Assembly (NCBI RefSeq): GCF_905220365.1
Contig: NC_061131.1
Location: 5,332,001 to 5,396,000, forward strand
Length of the DNA: 64,000 nucleotides
Source of the DNA: Vanessa cardui
Taxonomy: Eukaryota; Arthropoda; Insecta; Lepidoptera; Nymphalidae
Direction: 5' to 3'
Each line of letters opens with the position of its first letter. Position 1 is the stretch's first letter. A program made the position numbers and the translations under genes. This document shows, piece by piece, positions 11,901-22,559 of the stretch. A model generated the notes under the pieces. That model saw only the letters and a program-made list of their open reading frames with translations. It had not been told where the DNA came from and searched no databases.

Positions 11901-13056
11901 GAAAAAAAAAAGAGTTAAAAAATTATGTGAGTGAAGGCTTATATAAAATTATTTTGAACGGTCTTCGATATCCATAAAGGATAAATTATATTGTATATAA
12001 TTCACTCTATGTTTATTTTAGTTTAGTTTAGCTAACTTCTGAGTTTCTTGTCGATTTCTCTAAATAGATTTTGCAATCTGTTGGTAAAGTTCAATTTCAT
12101 CTTAGTACAAAGTGCTTATAAGTTCTTGATTCAAAATTATTAATCAATTGATATTATTAAATTTCTAAAAATGTAATTTATTATTATTAATTAGAAAATA
12201 ACATAATATTTTCGAAACTGTATACTTAAATATACGTATTTGGAAAATAAATGACACCACAATAAGTAATACAAAGGTCCTTTTCATTCTTTAAAATACA
12301 TATATTTATTAAGTTTAATTGCTAATGAAACACACACAGACAGGGCGAATATTATATTCATTTTCTTATACTTAAAAAACTTTATGTAAATTTTAATGTC
12401 GAAGATATTTTTTTTTATATAAAAAGGTATGTTGAGCATAAAATTACGCACTTTTAACTGACTTTTTCTATATCTGCAACTTACTTTTTTTTTTGTAAAA
12501 AATATTATTATTATATTCGTGTAAATAATAGAATTTGTTGCCAGACTCAGCCATCGTCTCGGCACAGGTGTGCATTTCTGTCTTAATCCAATGACACGAC
12601 AATGTGACACGACAGAGGTCGTAGGAACCAATGGCTTTACGCGCTTTCTAAGACTTGCAAGTAAATCCGCGGTCTTCCTAACTCCGAACTGCTAAGCCCA
12701 ATTATTTTTTATTCACTTCGATCTGGAATTTGCACCTTTCTATGTAACTATTATATTACGAGGCAATTACAGAATAAATAGCTTACAAAATTAATATTAA
12801 AAAAAAACTTTAAAGTCGCTTTTATCAGTACCTACATCACTAAATAATTATCGAACTAATTTTTTGTACTTATTCGTGACCTTAGCCCTAGCATGTTTAT
12901 AATTAATATAATTAATATAGCATAGAACTCAGGCTTTTGTTTATTGCATCGACGCGTTATGCCATTGCAGAAAATCGTATGAAAAATCGTTCGGCTTTTT
13001 TTTCGTAGTCCAAATATCTGTCTGTCATCATAGGTAGTTATAGAATTTTTATATCA
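11901..13056. other. AT-rich unique sequence, no gene seen
   Basis: The 115-codon minus-strand ORF at 12284-12631 is the longest in the window, but its composition (poly-K/I/F tracts from poly-A/T) and lack of any domain argue against a gene. The interval 12530-12680 is slightly GC-richer. Confidence 0.5.
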
Positions 13057-13251
13057 TCTGTACATATAATGAAATTGGAGTGTCTGTTTGTAATATTAAA
13101 ATAACATAATACACGGTAAATATGTATAAAAAAACGGCATTTTCACAATTGTTCTCTGTATCTATCTGTCTATTTGACCCGCCGTAACTTTGGTTATAAC
13201 AATAGGTTTTTTGTTAATTTAAGAAACGCACGAAGTCGCGGGCACAGCTAG
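13057..13251 (+). mobile_element. Short Helitron-like element with intact termini
   Basis: Starts TCTGTACATATAATGAAATT after an A and ends CACGAAGTCGCGGGCACAGC then TAG before a T, giving the Helitron pattern A|TC...CTAG|T. Internal GGAGTGTCTGTTTGTAATAT and TCTATCTGTCTATTTGACC match a widespread lepidopteran non-autonomous Helitron. At about 195 bp it encodes nothing and must rely on a Rep/helicase in trans. Confidence 0.75.
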
Positions 13252-13503
13252 TAATTTACATAAAACTGTTCATACATTGCGTCTTTTATGATACTAACAC
13301 ACTCTAGAGGTATTTGTGCCTATAAAACACAAAGTATACTAAACACCTCACGACTCACGTTTCTCATATTAATATATAACCATTTTATTTACTTTGTTAT
13401 AATTATAGAGCACGTGATTTTATAATATAACGTCATCCATATATTATATTAATATTTTACAAAGTCAATATGTAAAGTTTTATTATTGATTTAGACTACA
13501 TGA

Positions 13504-13590
13504 TGGTAGGCATGTAGGTATGGCTTTGTCCAAGCCTTTCAGGCAGGATAGGCAGGAACCAATCATATACTCTACCACCAATTTTATAAA
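13504..13590 (+). repeat. LepR 5' fragment
   Basis: GTAGGTATGGCTTTGTCCAA with a following ACCAATCATATACTCTACCACC resembles the LepR start. The remainder is missing. Confidence 0.5.
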
Positions 13591-14084
13591 TTAACTATTT
13601 AATTACGTTTTAATTTAAATACTATTTATTAGTTTTATATTTCTATAATTAAAAACAAACTCGATAGGTATATTCACTTATGATACAAAGGGTCGGAAAA
13701 TTGTGGTACGTATTACATTAATACAAAGGACAAACACAAACTGATTTAATTACACATGTTAGTCTGAATCTACTAATCATAAAATACACGATTTTCCCAG
13801 AAAGAAACCCGAAAACGTCGTTTAGATAAGTATTGTAGTTTTTAGGGTTTCAGATTTTTTATTTCAGTTTTATACATCCACCCAATGACTTTATCAACAA
13901 ATTGTATTGATTTGCATACCTGTGTTCCAGTTTAATTTGGATTTAAGATTATTTGAACCAATGTAAAAGAGGAACAGAGGATTGTCTTACAACCCATTCA
14001 ATTTAAGTATCGATTATATGTAATTTGAATTACTCTAGAATGTTCTTTTATTATAAATCTGTTGTAATGATCCTTCATTACTAT
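13591..14084. other. AT-rich unique sequence, no gene seen
   Basis: No recognised repeat or exon. Confidence 0.55.
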
Positions 14085-14322
14085 ATATTGGGAAACAACA
14101 TCACATACATTACCCTGATCCCAATGCAACACAAGGGCTAGCCCTTGTGTTATGGAAAATCGGAAGTAACGACGATACCACAAACACCCAGACCCAAGAC
14201 AACATAGCAAGGTAATGAAAGTTCATTATCTACATCGACTCGACCGGTAATCGAACCCGGGACATCGGCGTGGCGTACCCATGAAAAACGGCGTATACAC
14301 TACTCGACCACAGAGGTCGTCA
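14085..14322 (-). mobile_element. Second tRNA-derived SINE family, copy 1
   Basis: On the minus strand it starts GACGACCTCTGTGGTCGAGT (tRNA-like A-box region). It has a B box CCCGGGTTCGATTACCGG, a body with TCTTGGGTCTGGGTGTTTGT and CGTTACTTCCGATTTTCCAT, and ends near GGGATCAGGGTAATGTATGT. The plus-strand copy at 39.97 kb shares all of these. This copy carries a perfect 24-bp palindrome at 14128-14151 in place of the 'cacaagtgctttagctactt' segment of the other copy. Confidence 0.88.
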
Positions 14323-15438
14323 ACTACATATATCCTCAATTGCTACTGGTGATCTCTTTAAACCCTGATACGAAATCTGAATCATCATTCAAGTTATTGA
14401 AACAACAATTGAAATCATAGTGACAATAATAAACATACATATTATCGTGCATAATCAATAAATAATAAAACATTTTATTATCCTTGGTACTCGAGTAATT
14501 ACAAATTGTACGATTATTTTACAGTTTAAAATTATCGATTTTTCCATACACTTAATAATAAAAACTGCATTAATTGTTTAATGAGCTCCACAGCGATGCT
14601 TAGTAATTGGTGATTAGAAGTGTATGGTCAATTAGATTTCACCCCTACACACCACCCTCCTAATACATTGGGCCATTCTTAACTGACTAGTATGGCTTAA
14701 ACGACGCCACAGACTATAATTATTTAAACTAACGATGCAGATAATATAAACTATTATAATTTAATTTCAATAAAATTAAAATCCTAATTATCTAATATTT
14801 TAATTATAATATTTAGGAACGTGGATTTTTATTTGTAATTTATTTTATGTTTTTAAAAAATACTTATTAGTTTATTTATTTTCTTATACTATTGTTTTGA
14901 TAAAAAGTTATAAAAAACAGGATTTTTTTTATTTCAGCTAACGCTGTTGGTTTTTAACAAATTTCGTATTCTGTGCCTCTCTAAAGTTTGAGTATCGTAG
15001 TTGGGACAGAAACCACCGGATTTTACGAGCACTTGCGACTTCTAACGACATTCGTCTCCCATTAAGTAGGGAAATAGGATGGATAATACCTAGAACGCTG
15101 CAGTTTGTGGACTCTAGTTAGGTATTACTTTCAAGTGCATAATTAATGGGAGCTTTGCTGGTTGGCCACACACGCTACTTAACATTTATTTAGCCTTAGC
15201 GTCATTATATAATATCATTTTAAAATAAGAATAAGTCATTATTTTTAGAAAATACCAAAGAGTTTACTTTTATTTCAACCTAAAACGCCTTTAAATGTAT
15301 AAGGACACAAATTATTCAACTTTCTGCTTAATTAAGCGTGAAGCCACATTAATCAATAGGTTTTTATGAAAAAGAACAAAATAGTGTTATTAATGTTACA
15401 ATACAATTAACTATAGTCAAAACTCTAAATCGTAGTCG
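14323..15438. other. AT-rich sequence with a mildly GC-richer stretch
   Basis: No recognised repeat. Around 14990-15180 the sequence is less AT-rich and complex (TTGGGACAGAAACCACCGGA; AACGCTGCAGTTTGTGGACT) and could be conserved non-coding DNA, but nothing specific identifies it. Confidence 0.4.
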
Positions 15439-15570
15439 TCGATGAAAGAAAACATCGTAAGAATACTGACATGTATTAAAAGAAAACTATTACATGTACA
15501 TGTATACCAATCCGCTTTGGATCAGCGTGATGCAATTAACTCAAAATCTTCGCCCCAATCCGAGTAAAAC
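15439..15570 (+). mobile_element. Metulj-like SINE, highly decayed
   Basis: Retains the order GATGAAAGAAAACATCGTAAG, 'ctgacatgtatta', 'acatgtataccaatccgc' and GATCAGCGTGATG, corresponding to the SINE body with many substitutions. Ends are not definable. Confidence 0.6.
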
Positions 15571-17149
15571 AAGCTTCGAACTTTAAAGTAAAGGAAAATT
15601 CGAGGGGCATATATATCTTCGTTTTAAGATCAATCTAATAGTTTAAGTATAAAGTCACCATCACATTCAAAAAAAATTCAATATTATTATAATTAATAAA
15701 ATCTTAAACAAATGGAAGTCATTATTTTTTCATTTTTATAAATCAATTTAATACGTTGAATTATATCCGACTATTATTGTATTTTTATATATTTTTAATA
15801 TATTCTAATGACACCAATGAATACGACATATTATAAAAAAAACGTGATATTAATATTTTGTGGAGTCGATGTTTATGGATACGATTACGAAAATACTAAA
15901 TATCTTGCCAATTGTCCTCGGATCTAAATTTCTAGCTACGGCATAGCATTAGTTTCATTTCATTTTAACCACTTTTCAAATTAAAATTACTTGTAAAATC
16001 TGATCTGTTTCATGTTCAAAAAGAAGTAATTCAAATGATTACTATTACTGATTCAAATAAAATCGTAAAATAATTACCCTAGTAGATCAGTCTAGTCAGT
16101 AGATCACGTTCAAAATAAAAAGTATCAGAAGAGGTTAAATCGTTCCAAAACGAAAAAGTGTACAACTACCAATACAACAAATTTTATGGATGATTCTTGA
16201 TTACATAGAAAGTAAGTATGAAAGCCACTTCATTCATAAAGAAGAAGCCTTAAGTATTTCATTCACTGTCACAAGGAAATTAGTTTTGCAATGTTACGAA
16301 ATACATTTAACGCAAAAACTTCTTTACAATGAAATCTTAACAAACGGTACACTTTTTATACTAAAAGGTTATTTTTCCTCTAATCATTTTCCTGTATTAA
16401 ACTTACCTATAATGAATAAGACGATAGACACCTTTTATCGATGTATGCGTTACGAATTTTGTACAAAAACGTTTATAATAGTGAATGTTTATTATACCTT
16501 GTAAGTGATTATTTACTAAATAATGAGGCACAAGATCGATTCTATAAACTGCAGTTAAGGTTTTAAAATTGTTATTTTTAGTTTTGTATAACGAAATCAC
16601 GGAATGACTTAGTTGATAATGTTTGTTATTTTTATTTTGAGTTATGTCTAGTGTCTATAGAAAAACGGGCTGTCTGTCTTCTTCAGTTTTTTCTTTGACT
16701 TTGCACAAAAGTTGTATGGTTTAAAGCCGCATTCACCTTTTTTATTATCAGTCAACTAGACTTCGTGAAAACATATTTGTCTATATTAATAAAGTTACAC
16801 CGATTAATCTCTCTATCATTTCTCATGCTCACGGCAAAAAGGTCGAAACATCCTTCCAACGTCTATGTTTCATTAAAACAATACAGGTATTCTCAAAGTA
16901 GGAGTGGACATACATCTTCCATTTAAGACGATTAATGCTTACCATTAGAAATGAATGTGTAAGTCAATTAAAAAAAATGACATACTTAATCTTCACACCG
17001 ACATGCAAAAAACTGCATTGTAACTTGGCAGTTAGAATAGCTTTTTAAATATGTCCTGGGTAGACTATATAACCATTATTAATGATCAGCTGCTATAAAG
17101 AACCTTACGCAATACAAAAAGTGAATGGACAGACACTTTTTTATGTCAT
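15571..17149. other. AT-rich unique sequence, no gene seen
   Basis: A 104-codon plus-strand ORF at 16190-16504 begins with ATG (MILDYIESKY...). It overlaps an ORF on the other strand, shows no domain and has no neighbours. I regard it as chance, though it is among the less biased frames in the window. Confidence 0.5.
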
Positions 17150-17372
17150 ATAGTTAGGCAAACTGGCAAATAGGGCAGCAGGTGATAAGTAGTCACTACT
17201 GCCCATAGACTGTACTGTGAGGAATATTAATTAGTTCTCATATTACCAATGCGCCGCTGACTTAGGGAACTAAGATGTTATGCTCCTTGTGCCTGAAGCT
17301 ACACTCACACACCCTTAAAACCGGAACACAACGCTACTAGGTATTGTTATTTGGCGGTAAAATATCTGTTTA
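17150..17372 (-). repeat. LepR copy, degenerate
   Basis: Retains AAGTAGTCACTACTGCCCAT, GGGAACTAAGATGTTATGCT, CCTTGTGCCTGAAGCTACAC, AAACCGGAACACAACGC and TATTTGGCGGTAAAATATCTG in LepR minus-strand order. Confidence 0.78.
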
Positions 17373-17589
17373 TTGGTTTTTCTCGGTGACATTAATAGAC
17401 CAATTGACAAATGAAAAGTTCTTTGCAAAATAATACCTAAATTAATATTCTGGTGTTGATTTTTTCGTATATTCCTTGTAGTGTCTATAAGCAACTGTTC
17501 AAGAGGATCAGAGTATCGCACACTAAGTATGTAGGTAAGTATTAATCTTAGTTTCTGAACGTGTAAAGTATGTAGACTAGAACGACTAG

Positions 17590-17832
17590 ACTAGAACTCC
17601 CTCAGTCAAACCAAACTCTCCAAGGTAAAGTTGTGAATGTAAAGGTACAGCACCAATCTTTCTAAGGCACGGTATACGCTGTGTTACAATGCCAAATCCA
17701 GGGGCCGGGTTGCTACTAAAAATCTCTCATTAGAAGCCCATTAACATAACGGCAACCTGAGGCAAGATTTAAACCCATGACTTAAGATAGAAGATCACGC
17801 CACCCTAACTTCTAAACCTTACAGACAGTGAC
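17590..17832 (-). mobile_element. Possible decayed tRNA-derived SINE
   Basis: On the minus strand, GTTAGGGTGGCGTGATCTTC then ATGGGTTTAAATCTTGCCTC resembles the D-arm to T-arm region of a tRNA-related SINE (degenerate B box GGTTTAAATC). A complex body follows (CGGCCCCTGGATTTGGCATT; ACAGCGTATACCGTGCC). No second copy is in the window to confirm it, so this may be unique sequence. Confidence 0.3.
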
Positions 17833-18061
17833 TAGTAATACGTCACCCAAGATGGCCTACAAGATAAATCTCACAAACGAAGATAGCTGGTATAAATTAC
17901 TCTTACCTTTTGTGTAGTTTGTGACTGTAAATTCTTAATGTTCTTGCTCGGCTATAATATGAGTAAAAATCGTAAGGATATCTACTGCGAATGTAATGGC
18001 ATACCATCTCCTTAAAAGAACTCCGTCCTGTAGGACCTTTTCGGCTGTTCCAGATAATATA

Positions 18062-18350
18062 TTTTTTATGGTATACGTTGGCGGACGAGCATATGAGCCA
18101 CCTGATGGTAAGTGGTCACCATCGCCCATAGACAATGACGCTGTAAGGAATATTAAATATTCCTTACATCGTCAATGTGCCACCAACCTTAGGAACTAAG
18201 GTGTTATGTCCCTTGTGCCTGTAGTTACACTGGCTCACTCACCCTTCAGACCGGAACACAACAATGCTGAGCACTGTTATTTGGCGGTAGAATAACTGAT
18301 GAGTGGGTGGTACCTACCCAGACGGGCTTGCACAAAGCCCTACCACCTTT
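18062..18350 (-). repeat. LepR dispersed repeat, best-preserved copy
   Basis: Runs from TTGGCGGACGAGCATATGAG, GGTAAGTGGTCACCATCGCC, a central hairpin, GTTATGTCCCTTGTGCCTGT, AACCGGAACACAACAATG-like sequence and GATGAGTGGGTGGTACCTAC to CTTGCACAAAGCCCTACCAC. The central hairpin (18136-18174) has 19-bp arms with one mismatch and a single-base loop. Overlapping ORFs on both strands are artefacts; similar peptides appear at other LepR copies. Confidence 0.9.
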
Positions 18351-18915
18351 TATTTATTTTTTCTTTTATAGAATTATTAATTTATTCAACCTTAAAACTA
18401 ATATCAAATCTACAATGATATAAAAAAAAGAGCCGTAAATACATTGACCAGTATATTCGTTTAAATAGTAAGTATATCTTCATAAGTTCGGCAACAGTGC
18501 AAGCGCGTCTCGTGAAGTACTAAGCGCCATCTAGACGTCTACATGGCTTCGAACTCTCAGATTAATCTAGTGAGAACGTCGTAGTATTTTTCGTTACATT
18601 TCATCAAATTTAAACCAAGTGAGCTAAGATAATGCATAAGAACTCTTCTACTTTTAAGGCTATATCGTCATTCTAAGATGCGTTATCGTGTAATAATATA
18701 TTTCGCTTAATTGTATCTGGAATAGTTGAAAAGAGTAACTACTATATTTCCTTTCATTTATTTTTCCTAGAAACTACGTTCGTAAACGCATAATGGTTTT
18801 ATTCAAGTGCTTTAATGTTCAAATGGTTATAAAGGCTCCTTGAATAATATTTATCATGATTTTGAATTAACAAAATAACTATCGTTTATGCATTTTAATT
18901 TTTCTTAGCATTGGA
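18351..18915. other. AT-rich sequence with mild GC spot, no gene seen
   Basis: Around 18490-18600 is less AT-rich (AACAGTGCAAGCGCGTCTCG), but no exon or repeat is identifiable. Confidence 0.45.
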
Positions 18916-19240
18916 AGGCAGGAAGGACTGGCAAATTGACCACTTGATGTTAAATGGCCCATGTGCCATTGGTGCCATAGATATTGGTGCCTTAATAAAT
19001 ATTAATCAATTATTACATAACTAATGCTCCAAGAACCTAGGGATTAAATTCACAGTAGGGCTTTAATCAAGTCTGCTTGGTAAGGTCCCAGCTAGACATT
19101 GTGCATACTATCGAAAAACAACAATACTCAGTATTGTTGCGTTCAAGTTTGAAGGGTAAGTGTGCCAGTAGTGGCACACAGGAACGTAACATCTTAGTTC
19201 CCAAAGTTGGGGCTACTTAATATTTCTTACAGTTTGTTAC
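18916..19240. repeat. Two degenerate LepR pieces, opposite orientation
   Basis: The left piece (about 18916-19050) reads as LepR on the minus strand (CTGGCAAATTGACCACTTGA ... CCAAGAACCTAGGGATTAA). The right piece (about 19052-19240) reads as LepR on the plus strand (GTAGGGCTTTAATCAAGTCT ... TTGAAGGGTAAGTGTGCCAG ... CATCTTAGTTCCCAAAGTTG). Confidence 0.7.
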
Positions 19241-20526
19241 AATAAGTGTGTGTGTCCAATACACCAGCACCGAGCAACGTTTGGCAGTCTTCCTACATAT
19301 TTTTCTATGTAGAAAAAGTAGATGTCATAGTCATAAAGGTTCTTTAGCCAGTCCGATATGTTTTACACTGTAAAATAATGTTGTATTATTTATAAAAATG
19401 TAAGAAAATCGAAGCGCCTACATGCGTTGCATTGTTTCACAAAATAGTAACCTATTGTATATAGTCACGTTATTACTCATTTACCTTACACGTGTTTCCA
19501 ATAAACCTTTATGTTCACGCTTCCATTATATGGCACATAACTCTAAAAATATATAGGCGATCTTCATTGAACGTGCGTAAACATGACATCACGATGCAAC
19601 ATGAAATATTGCATGCCATGTAAATGATTTGCTTATAAATCTTGTACGGGATGAACTATTTGACTGTCATACCCAGTACGGTATTCCGTGACTGCTTTTT
19701 GGAATGGGTATTTGCTCACCGGGTATGGTATCTGTTTAATTTGAAAGACGATATACTATTTGTATTCATTCTAATCACATTTCTTATATTGCTGTTAATA
19801 AGTGTAATTGATTATAAATTCTTATGAAAAATTCGGTAGCTTTTCATTTTTCATCTTATTCCAGATTTGACCAACTACTAATACATAGAAATTTCAGTAT
19901 TTATAATGAACATATTTTGTTGACACGTATTTATTTTTCATATGAATTTTTAGATAGTAATTATTCGTAATATTATTCTAAATTATTTAAATACGCATTT
20001 TTTATTTATCTTAACATAATATAGCATTTGTAAATTCCCACACATGTATTCTAGTATTAATACCAATTTACATAGCGATCGCTTAATCTGTATAGAAGCA
20101 AACATGCTACAGCTCAAATGGATTTTATTCAGATAAACTTCACAATGAAGCGTTTTTGAATTATTGATAATTAAATACTACAACCTTTTCCGAAAGCAGC
20201 CTTTAGTAACATCAAAAAACTCGCATAGTTAATCTTTCAAATAAACAGATTTACAAGGCTGTTCTTTACAATAATTAGTGTCCTGTGATGGAACCTGAGC
20301 CTAACTGCAGGCGTTTTTTTTCTAAAAAGAACTATTTTAATTAATAATAAGACTTATTTATTAATTTAGTCTTAACAAATTTTTAAGTCTTGTAAAGGGT
20401 TACTTGATTATATTTCCCGATATCTTATTATATGTACATATATGCTTATACCGTTTCCCAAAAACATTCTCCGTGCCGTATGCAAACGGAAAGTAGGGGT
20501 TACAAGTTTATTATTATATCTTGTAT
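19241..20526. other. AT-rich unique sequence, no gene seen
   Basis: The ORF at 19642-19827 is short and hydrophobic with no recognisable family. No repeats are recognised. Confidence 0.55.
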
Positions 20527-20539
20527 TAAAGTAAAAAGT

Positions 20540-20838
20540 AAAGTAACAGCATGTAATTTCCCACTGCTGAGTTAAGGCCTCCTCTTCCATTAAGAAGAGG
20601 GTTTGGAACATATTCCACCACGCTGTTCCAATGCGGGTTGATGGAATGCACATAAGGCAGAATTTCGATGAAATTAGACACATGTACGTTTCCTCACGAT
20701 GTTTTCGCTCACCGCCGAGCACGAGATGAATTATAAACACAAATTAATCACATATGTATAGTGGTGCTTGCCTGGGTTTGAACCCTCAATCATTGGTTAA
20801 GATGCACGCGTTCTAACCACTTGGCCATCTCAGCTCTA
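20540..20838 (-). mobile_element. Metulj-like SINE, full length
   Basis: Minus-strand order from the right: AGAGCTGAGATGGCCAAGTG, B box GGGTTCAAACCCAGGCAAGC, TTTATAATTCATCTCGTGCT, AACATCGTGAGGAAACGTAC, ATTGGAACAGCGTGGTGG and a CTGTTACTTTACTTTTTACT tail. A 10-bp string TATCTTGTAT occurs at 20517-20526 and 20853-20862 and could be the target-site duplication, which would mean 14 extra bases at the 5' end. A 110-codon ORF here is SINE read-through. Confidence 0.92.
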
Positions 20839-20909
20839 CTCAGTCTCAAGTCTATCTTGTATAAATAGTATGTATATCAGCTTTGATAGAATACTTTTGT
20901 ATAAACATT

Positions 20910-21040
20910 CAATCCAATCCAATCCATCAGCCCATTTCCGTCCACTGCTGGACATAGGCCTCTCCAATTGCACGCCACTGAGATCGTTCTTGGGCTACTC
21001 GCATCCAGCTCCTGCCAGCCGTCTTGCGTAAGTCGTATGC
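20910..21040 (-). mobile_element. 5'-truncated LINE, RT C-terminus and 3' tail
   Basis: The minus strand encodes the last ~33 residues of a non-LTR polyprotein in one frame: KTAGRSWMRVAQERS, then QWRAIGEAYVQQWTEMG and a stop. The 'GEAYVQQW' ending is common among lepidopteran LINEs that I believe to be RTE-like. A short (ATTGG)n tail follows. It is flanked by a perfect 11-bp duplication, GTATAAACATT at 20899-20909 and 21041-21051. A dead-on-arrival insertion; the clade name is tentative. Confidence 0.9.
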
Positions 21041-21051
21041 GTATAAACATT

Positions 21052-21725
21052 AAATTATCATAAATATATTGTGAAGCAGCTGTTTAAAAATTAAAAATTT
21101 TATATTTATGGGTCATTTTTATCACCAGACTTAAACTTAAATACTTTACTGAATTTTAATAAATCAGGAAATATACCAGATTTAACAAATTTATTAAAAA
21201 TGATAGCTAAATAATGAGCCAAGTGTTAACGTTGTTAGTAACTGTAACTGATACAACAATGTGTATAGTATAAAAATATTCTCTATATATAATTATATTT
21301 ATCAACTATTACAAACATCGGTTAAACGATGTCATATTACATTATTCTGAAATAAACATATTAAGATCATTGTTTTGTATATAAGTAACAGACACGAGTA
21401 AATTACTTGACGATGAGAACCAAAATTTTCGATATATTGCACGATACTATTTGTTCGCTAATCCATATGACAAACTATAAATGGCAACATTTTTATAAAA
21501 CCAGTCATAGTAATAGACTATTGGCACGAGGTTTTATCGATATTTTAGTGCTCCTAACGCAATTTATAATAAAGACCTATATTATTAGAATACTGTAACC
21601 ACAAATAAGGAAAAATTCTTAATTTACCTCTCCCACATTACGTAACATATGAGAATCTAATTCAAGAAAAACCCTGGAAAGTGTCATATTGGATTATAAT
21701 GATTATACTTTGGTGTAACAACTAT
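21052..21725. other. AT-rich unique sequence, no gene seen
   Basis: No recognised repeat. The 63-codon ORF at 21407-21598 shows no family features. Confidence 0.55.
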
Positions 21726-21726
21726 T

Positions 21727-22048
21727 GGGGGGGGGGGTTTGTCATAATCGCCACGCTTGGCATGCGGGCTGACGATTGCAATAAGATGTTACAGTACTCA
21801 AATGGATGCTGCTGCCCATCCTCTGGTATTGAAGTCACCCACGGAAACAGACGGGGTGGTTCTATTCGTAGCCGGCACCACACGGCGATCATGGACCGAG
21901 ACGCAGCGGGGGTAGGCCTACAAGGTGGTCAAACCTGGTGAAGGTCGCGGGAAGCCGCTGGTTGCAGGCTGTGCAAGACCGGTCGTTTTAGGCCTATATC
22001 CAGCAGTGGACGTCCATAGGCTGACATGATGATGATGATGATAATGAT
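21727..22048 (+). mobile_element. LINE 3' end, decayed ORF2 C-terminus
   Basis: After an 11-G run (21727-21737) the plus strand carries decayed C-terminal coding sequence. A stretch reading ADDCNKMLQ lies upstream, and the best part reads VKVAGSRWLQAVQDRSF, typical of the end of a lepidopteran LINE polyprotein. GGCCTATATCCAGCAGTGGA (the YVQQW-equivalent) follows, and then a (GATGAT)n-like tail at 22027-22050. Frames are broken, so it is an inactive fragment. Confidence 0.85.
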
Positions 22049-22282
22049 AATTAATTAAATATTTAATATAGAAGTATAACGTATTAGTGGACAACGTTAT
22101 AAACTTTCACCGGTCCAGAAAAGAAAGTTTCCAGACCCGAGAAAAATGACAAAAGAAGCTCAGCGGATGTTTATGACAAATTTTATAATTGTTTACAATT
22201 TCCAATATTACACAGAAATTGTCAGGTATTGCATTTTACAAAGTATGCTATCATCTCATGAACTGATTGTATTATAGCGTTA

Positions 22283-22469
22283 GAACTAGCGCGCACTGGT
22301 AACTTTTGTCACGGTGATTGTTTCGTCATTCTTGTCGAGTCCATGAATATGTATGGCGGTGCGCGCACATTACGACGTCACATTTGTGTCTGCATCTGTA
22401 CATATTCACGGACTTGACAAGAGTGACGAAAAAGTCACCGTGACAAAAGTTACCAGTGCGCGCTAGTTC
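22283..22469. mobile_element. Foldback MITE, TTA target duplication
   Basis: Two 71-bp terminal inverted repeats (22283-22353 and 22399-22469) start GAACTAGCGCGCACTGGTAA and differ at about five positions. They surround a 45-bp centre. The element is flanked by TTA on both sides (22280-22282, 22470-22472), the 3-bp duplication typical of PIF/Harbinger elements. There is no coding content, so it would depend on a transposase elsewhere. The inverted repeats and TTA are visible directly; the superfamily is inferred from the duplication alone. Confidence 0.82.
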
Positions 22470-22486
22470 TTATGCACAAAAAGGTT

Positions 22487-22553
22487 TCTTGAACCCTTTA
22501 TTTATTTCTCGAAAGACAACGGGTCTTTCGAGAAATAAATAAAGGGTTCAAGA
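22487..22553. repeat. Perfect hairpin, 31-bp arms, 5-base loop
   Basis: The left arm (22487-22517) begins TCTTGAACCCTTTATTTATT and the right arm (22523-22553) is its exact reverse complement, around the loop AACGG. No mismatch or bulge occurs. It lies 17 bases after the foldback MITE. It could be a small inverted duplication, part of a larger element, or an amplification or assembly artefact. Confidence 0.92.
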
Positions 22554-22559
22554 TTATGA

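Noticed and set aside
12284..12631. Longest ORF in the window (115 codons, minus strand)
   Set aside because: Dominated by poly-A/T-derived residues and unrecognisable. A length near 115 codons is expected by chance in 64 kb across six frames.
17935..18199. Recurring peptide MSMGDGDHLPSGG at 17.9 and 44.2 kb, suggesting a conserved short protein
   Set aside because: It is the translation of the GGTAAGTGGTCACCATC segment of LepR repeats on the opposite strand.
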